Source: Pseudomonas parakoreensis (GTDB lineage: Bacteria; Pseudomonadota; Gammaproteobacteria; Pseudomonadales; Pseudomonadaceae). Taken from it: a DNA stretch of 64,000 nt. The position numbers and the translations under genes were made by a program. The notes below the pieces were generated by a model. It saw only the letters and a list, made by a program, of their open reading frames with translations, was not told where the DNA came from and did no database searches. Position 1 is the stretch's first letter; each line of letters opens with the position of its first letter. Shown piece after piece: positions 60,145-64,000 of the stretch. The DNA lies in the NCBI RefSeq assembly GCF_021602155.1, contig NZ_BQHY01000012.1, positions 124,001-188,000 of the forward strand. Direction: 5' to 3'.

Positions 60145-61156
60145 CCGGCGCCTGCAACAGCCGCGCCCGGTAATCGCCGGGCGTGGTGTCAAACCAGCGA
60201 CGGAAGGCGCGGAAGAAGTTGCTCGGATCGGCAAACCCCAGCAGATACGCAATCTCCAGCAGGGTCATGCTCGGCTGGGCCAGGTATTGCTCGGCGAGTT
60301 CGCGGCGGGTGTCGTCGAGCAACTGCTGAAAACTCGTGCCCTCCTCCTGCAACCGCCGCTGCAAGGTGCGCTGCGACAGATGCAGGGTCTGCGCCACCGT
60401 ATCGCGCTTGGGTTCGCCCTGCGGCAACAAGCGACATAGCACCTGCCGAGCCTTGTGGGTCACGCGGCTTTCAGAGAATCGCGCCAGGTACTCCCCGGCA
60501 AACCGGTCGTGCAACAGCGCCATGGCTTCGTTGGCGGTGGGCAGTGGCGCCTCCATGTCGGCCCGTTCGAAAATCAACGCATCGTACGGCGCGTTGAACA
60601 TCAGCGGCGCATGGAAGGCTTGCCTGTAAGGTTGCAGGTCTGCGGGCTCGTCGCCCTGGAACAGCACTTTGACCGGATGCAGCGTGCGCCCGGTCAACCA
60701 GCTGCACAGGCCCAACGCACAGGCCAGCGAGGCTTCGGCACTCTGTCGGGTCGGTGGCAGGTGATCGCCATGCACCGTCAGAATCAGCGCATAGCCTTCT
60801 TCGAGCAGGCGAAAACTCAGGTCGGCACTTTCGGCGATGATCCGCTGATAACGCACCAACCGTTGGAAGCCTTCGGCCAAGGTGTTGCTCGACATCAAGG
60901 CATAGCCGGCGACATGGAACGAGGCCGGACGCACCACTTTGCCCATGTTCAAGCCGATCGCCGGGTTGCCGGACAGCTCGACCGCCCGTTGCCAGAGCCG
61001 GGTCATGGAATCTTGCGGGAAACGCGCATCCGGATCATCCAGGGCGGCGTAATCGAGCCCCAGTTGCTTGAACAGCACCCGGCAATCCAGGCCGTCCATC
61101 TCCAATGCTTTGACAATCCCCATCGCCCAGCTTGCAGAAGTCGTTCGTTCGCTCAT
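60101..61156 (-). CDS. AraC-family transcriptional regulator (arabinose-type sensor domain)
   Basis: 351 aa. N-terminal sensor domain about 20-205 (FPQDSMTRLWQRAVELSGNPAIGLNMG) of the type found in OruR-like and fatty-acid or amino-acid responsive AraC regulators. Two HTH motifs about 240-335 (TVAQTLHLSQRTLQRRLQEEGTSFQ, LEIAYLLGFADPSNFFRAFRRW). Ligand unknown. Overlaps the trkH 3' end. Confidence 0.9.
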   Translation of the reverse strand: MSERTTSASWAMGIVKALEMDGLDCRVLFKQLGLDYAALDDPDARFPQDSMTRLWQRAVELSGNPAIGLNMGKVVRPASFHVAGYALMSSNTLAEGFQRLVRYQRIIAESADLSFRLLEEGYALILTVHGDHLPPTRQSAEASLACALGLCSWLTGRTLHPVKVLFQGDEPADLQPYRQAFHAPLMFNAPYDALIFERADMEAPLPTANEAMALLHDRFAGEYLARFSESRVTHKARQVLCRLLPQGEPKRDTVAQTLHLSQRTLQRRLQEEGTSFQQLLDDTRRELAEQYLAQPSMTLLEIAYLLGFADPSNFFRAFRRWFDTTPGDYRARLLQAPVSDAKRPEYTAQTP

Positions 61157-61320
61157 GGCGTCATTCTTTTACATGATGGATCACATGTTGCGACCCGATT
61201 TGCGAAGGATACTAAAGTGGCGCCCATTGTCACTGGCTGATACCAGTGTTCACTCTAGACTCAAATAGGCTACCCGCCGAACAACTTGCCGTCAGAACAA
61301 TAACCACAGAGATCGCAGTC

Positions 61321-61632
61321 GTGGAAAACATCAAGCCATTCAATAGCTTCGCCGAGTTCTATCCGTATTACCTCAGCGAACACGCCAACAGTACCTGCCG
61401 CCGATTGCATTTTATCGGCACCACGCTGGTGATTTTCATTCTGGCCATGACCCTCGCCAAGGGCGCCTGGCTACTGTTACTGGCCCTACCGCTGGCCGGT
61501 TACAGCTTTGCCTGGGTCGGGCACTTCTTCTTTGAGAAGAACCGTCCGGCGACTTTCCAGCATCCGCTGTACAGCCTGCTCGGCGATTTCGTCATGTACC
61601 GCGACATGATCCTCGGCCGCGTGGCGTTCTGA
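61321..61632 (+). CDS. DUF962 (Mpo1-like) membrane protein
   Basis: 103 aa with a GTG start at 61321. FNSFAEFYPYYLSEHANSTCRRLHFIGTTLVIFIL, then FEKNRPATFQHPLYSLLGDF: the His, Asn and HP motifs of the DUF962/Mpo1 family, which in yeast is an iron-dependent 2-hydroxy fatty acid dioxygenase. Two membrane segments. Function in bacteria unproven. Confidence 0.88.
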   Translation: MENIKPFNSFAEFYPYYLSEHANSTCRRLHFIGTTLVIFILAMTLAKGAWLLLLALPLAGYSFAWVGHFFFEKNRPATFQHPLYSLLGDFVMYRDMILGRVAF

Positions 61633-61658
61633 AACCCGACACACCTGGAGGCTTGCCG

Positions 61659-62249
61659 ATGAACGCCAATGCCCGCTTCACCCACATGCAGGATGGTACG
61701 CCGGAAGACTGGGCGATCATCGCCGCCGACTTCAGCGCCTACGCCCGGCAATTGCCGTCGCGGATCGTCGCGCACCTGAAGTTGCTGGAAGGTGATTTCG
61801 GCGGCTTCCCGGTGGATCGCCTGACCCACTCGCTGCAAACCGCGACCCGCGCCTATCGCGATGGCCGTGACGAGGAGTACGTGGTCTGTGCGCTGCTGCA
61901 TGACATCGGCGACACCCTCGGCTCCTACAATCACCCGGACATCGCGGCGGCGATTCTCAAACCGTTCGTCAGCGCCGAAAATCTGTGGATGGTCGAGAAG
62001 CACGGAATCTTTCAGGGTTACTACTTCTTCCATCACCTGGGCATGGATCGGCACCTGCGCGAGCAATTCGCCGCGCATCCGCAGTACCAGGCGACGGCGG
62101 AATTCTGCGCCAGGTACGATGCGGCGGCGTTCGACCCGGCCTATGAAACCCTGCCGCTGAGCTTCTTCGAGCCGATGCTGGAACGGCTGTTTGCGCAGCC
62201 GAAGCATTCGATCTACAAGGCGGCGATGGAAGAACACGCCCCCGCCTGA
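61659..62249 (+). CDS. HD-domain protein
   Basis: 196 aa. HSLQTATRAYRDGRDEEYVVCALLHDIGDTLG holds the H...HD of an HD phosphohydrolase, and HGIFQGYYFFHHLG another His cluster. Similar proteins are annotated as phosphonate-degradation or inositol-oxygenase-like, but the substrate is unknown. GGAGG lies 7 nt before the ATG at 61659; an upstream TTG is less likely. Twenty-six bp after the DUF962 gene, probably an operon. Confidence 0.85.
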   Translation: MNANARFTHMQDGTPEDWAIIAADFSAYARQLPSRIVAHLKLLEGDFGGFPVDRLTHSLQTATRAYRDGRDEEYVVCALLHDIGDTLGSYNHPDIAAAILKPFVSAENLWMVEKHGIFQGYYFFHHLGMDRHLREQFAAHPQYQATAEFCARYDAAAFDPAYETLPLSFFEPMLERLFAQPKHSIYKAAMEEHAPA

Positions 62250-62262
62250 TGTTGTCTGTACC

Positions 62263-62346
62263 GGCCTCATCGCTGGCAAGCCAGCTCCCACAGGTATTGC
62301 GAGCGCCCCCGATCACTGTGGGAGCTGGCTTGCCAGCGATGAGGCC
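62263..62346. repeat. Long perfect inverted repeat, REP type GGCCTCATCGCTGGCAAGCC
   Basis: About 31-bp arms, GGCCTCATCGCTGGCAAGCC... and complement, around a 20-nt centre; TTTT follows on the plus strand. It lies between convergent genes and may also act as a terminator. A fourth REP family in the window. Confidence 0.88.
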
Positions 62347-62365
62347 CTTTTGTATAGCCGAGAAA

Positions 62366-63181
62366 TCAGGCGAGTTCAGCGACCTTGGCCGCCTTGAGCT
62401 GCGCCTCCCGTGCCTGGGCATCTGCCAGGCGATACAACTCGATCGTGCCATCCCAATGCTCGATCAACGCCGTGCACGACTCCACCCAGTCGCCGCAATT
62501 GAGGTAGTCCACCTCGCCGACCTTGCGGATCTCGGCATGGTGAATATGCCCGCAGACCACGCCGTGCAATTCGCGTTTCACACATTCGTGGGCGATCGCT
62601 TCTTCGAAGTCGCTGATGAAGCTCACCGCCGTCTTCACCTTGTGTTTCAGGTACGCCGACAACGACCAGTAGCCGTAGCCATAACGGGCACGCCAGTGAT
62701 TGAGCCAGCGGTTGAGGGTCAGGGTGAATTCGTAGGCCGAGTCGCCGAGAAAGGCCAGCCAGCGGTGATAGCGGGTGATCACGTCAAATTGATCGCCATG
62801 GATCACCAGCAAGTGCCGGCCATCCGCCGTGACGTGCACCGCCTCGTCGACCAACTGGATGTTGCCGAGGATCAGCTTCGAATAACGGCGCAGGAATTCG
62901 TCGTGGTTGCCGGTGACGTAGATCACCTCGGTGCCGCGCTTGCTCATGGTCAGCAGGCGGCGGATCACGTTGGTGTGCGCCTGTGGCCAGTACATGCCAC
63001 CGCGCAGCTTCCAGCCGTCGATGATGTCTCCGACCAGGTAGATCTTGTCGGCGTGGTAGCCCTTGAGAAATTGCGACAAGTGCTCGGCCTGGCAGTCCCG
63101 TGTGCCCAGATGCACATCGGAAATCCACAAGGTGCGCACCCGTTGTTTACGGCTGGGTCTGGCGAGCTCGGCGCTGGTCAT
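62366..63181 (-). CDS. LpxH-like metallophosphoesterase (UDP-2,3-diacylglucosamine diphosphatase family)
   Basis: 271 aa. ISDVHLGTRDCQ, YLVGDIIDGW, YVTGNHDEFLRRY, LLVIHGDQFD and VCGHIHHAEI give all metallophosphoesterase motifs. It resembles the second LpxH-like protein found beside true LpxH in Pseudomonas, about 30 aa longer than E. coli LpxH, so its substrate may differ. The ATG at 63179-63181 with GAGGG upstream is preferred to a TTG two codons earlier. Confidence 0.88.
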   Translation of the reverse strand: MTSAELARPSRKQRVRTLWISDVHLGTRDCQAEHLSQFLKGYHADKIYLVGDIIDGWKLRGGMYWPQAHTNVIRRLLTMSKRGTEVIYVTGNHDEFLRRYSKLILGNIQLVDEAVHVTADGRHLLVIHGDQFDVITRYHRWLAFLGDSAYEFTLTLNRWLNHWRARYGYGYWSLSAYLKHKVKTAVSFISDFEEAIAHECVKRELHGVVCGHIHHAEIRKVGEVDYLNCGDWVESCTALIEHWDGTIELYRLADAQAREAQLKAAKVAELA

Positions 63182-63317
63182 GGGCAACCCTCTGCGATGT
63201 TTTCGCCACTGTGCACGCGCCTAGTGAATCGACCATGACAGACAGGCGTCAGTCGTGTGACAGCGCGCAAGCCCGTTGCCCCGGTGTAGACTGGCGCTCA
63301 CTTCGGAGACCTCTGCC

Positions 63318-64000
63318 ATGCGCCCGATCCTGACTCTGCGCCAATACACCCACGACCTGATCGTCCACAGCCACGACCACGCGCAACTGGTGTTCGGTCT
63401 GTCCGGCGCGCTGGATTTCGAAGTCGAGGGTCAGGGCAGCCAGGTGCGTCAGCAGAGTTTCGTGGTCGTCCCCGGCGGCGCGCATCATGCCTGCGGCAGT
63501 CCCGATGGCAGCCGTTGTCTGGTACTGGACGTGCCCGACGGGCCATGGCTGAACGATTCGCTGGGCGAGCACGCCGACGCCAGTCAGCGCTTGCTCGACC
63601 AGCCTGCGCGGTTGTCCCTTGATGCCGGGCAAAGCCAATTGGTCAATTGGCTGGCGAACAGCCCGGTCACGGATCCGCTGATCGCCCAGCAAGGCGCGGT
63701 GTTGCTGCTCGCCAGCCTGAATCACGGCAGACCTGCCGAACACTCGGCGCGGCGTCTGCCCTACGCGGCGCTGGATGCGCACATCGAACAATACGCCGCC
63801 TACCCGCTGCAAGTGGCCGATCTGGCGCAGATCGCCGGATTGTCCAGCGCCCGCCTGCACGCACGGTTCATGGCGGAATGCGGGCAGACGCCGATGGACT
63901 ACATTCGCAGCCGGCGGCTGCACAAGGCGGTTTGCCTGCTGCGCGACACGGCGCTGCCCATCGGCGAAATCGCCTGCCGGGTCGGCTACAGTTCGCAAAG
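63318..64000 (+). CDS. AraC-family transcriptional regulator, partial at right edge
   Basis: The visible 227 residues begin MRPILTLRQYTHDLIVHSHDHAQ. An N-terminal cupin-like sensor (about 15-100, with a His-rich HSHDHAQ metal or ligand motif) precedes the AraC HTH region (LQVADLAQIAGLSSARLHARFMAECGQTPMDYIRSRRL, then IGEIACRVGYSSQ where the window ends). GGAG lies 9 nt before the ATG. Only the last few dozen codons are missing. Target unknown. Confidence 0.9.
   Translation, partial: MRPILTLRQYTHDLIVHSHDHAQLVFGLSGALDFEVEGQGSQVRQQSFVVVPGGAHHACGSPDGSRCLVLDVPDGPWLNDSLGEHADASQRLLDQPARLSLDAGQSQLVNWLANSPVTDPLIAQQGAVLLLASLNHGRPAEHSARRLPYAALDAHIEQYAAYPLQVADLAQIAGLSSARLHARFMAECGQTPMDYIRSRRLHKAVCLLRDTALPIGEIACRVGYSSQ

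Overview
The window looks like chromosome from a Pseudomonas of the fluorescens lineage. Reasons: high GC, a polar-flagellum locus in the order flgF-to-flgL, glycosylation island, fliC, flaG, fliD, fliS, fliT, fleQ, the phhR/phhABC aromatic amino acid locus, a cpxR/spy/cpxA locus next to yciI and yciB, and many fluorescens-type REP palindromes between genes. No rRNA, tRNA, IS element, prophage or CRISPR array was seen.

Layout. Positions 1-37300 are almost entirely on the minus strand. Read in the direction of transcription they give flgFGHIJKL (behind a sigma-54 promoter), then a glycosylation island of about 24 kb, then fliC (sigma-28 promoter), flaG, fliD, fliST (a second sigma-28 promoter) and the 5' end of fleQ. 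The island holds a three-domain Fgt-type glycosyltransferase, an RTX calcium-binding protein, a CDP-glucose-derived branched deoxysugar pathway (rfbF, rfbG, epimerase, two C-methyltransferase-like proteins, reductase, CmcI-like protein), a 971-aa glycosyltransferase, a complete pseudaminic acid pathway (pseB, pseC, methylase, pseF, a pseG-acetyltransferase fusion, pseI), a KAS III-like enzyme, a Maf-type flagellin glycosyltransferase and a 90-aa companion. Most genes from rfbF to pseI overlap by 4 nt, so they probably form one transcript that supplies and attaches glycans to an unusually short flagellin.

Positions 37500-46000 are aromatic amino acid metabolism. phhR diverges from phhABC (phenylalanine hydroxylase, pterin dehydratase, aminotransferase). 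Two small proteins, an MFS transporter, arfB and the permease aroP follow. aroP has a leader of about 0.6 kb that starts near a perfect PhhR-box match and contains three short ORFs, the last with two Trp codons.

Divergent from that leader (46540-48000) is the least explained part of the window: a 45-aa precursor-like peptide gene, a perfect 11-bp hairpin and a gene for an M29/NicX-like metalloenzyme. Upstream lie an AT-rich palindrome and the same PhhR box. This resembles a minimal peptide-modification (RiPP-like) operon.

Positions 48300-64000 are ordinary housekeeping and envelope genes: rluB, a DUF1289 protein, scpB/scpA, a Sua5/YciO protein, a PHP phosphoesterase, yciB, yciI, a Cpx-like regulon with a CpxR-box match, a nitroreductase, trkH, an AraC regulator, DUF962 and HD-domain proteins, an LpxH-like phosphatase and a second AraC regulator cut by the window end.
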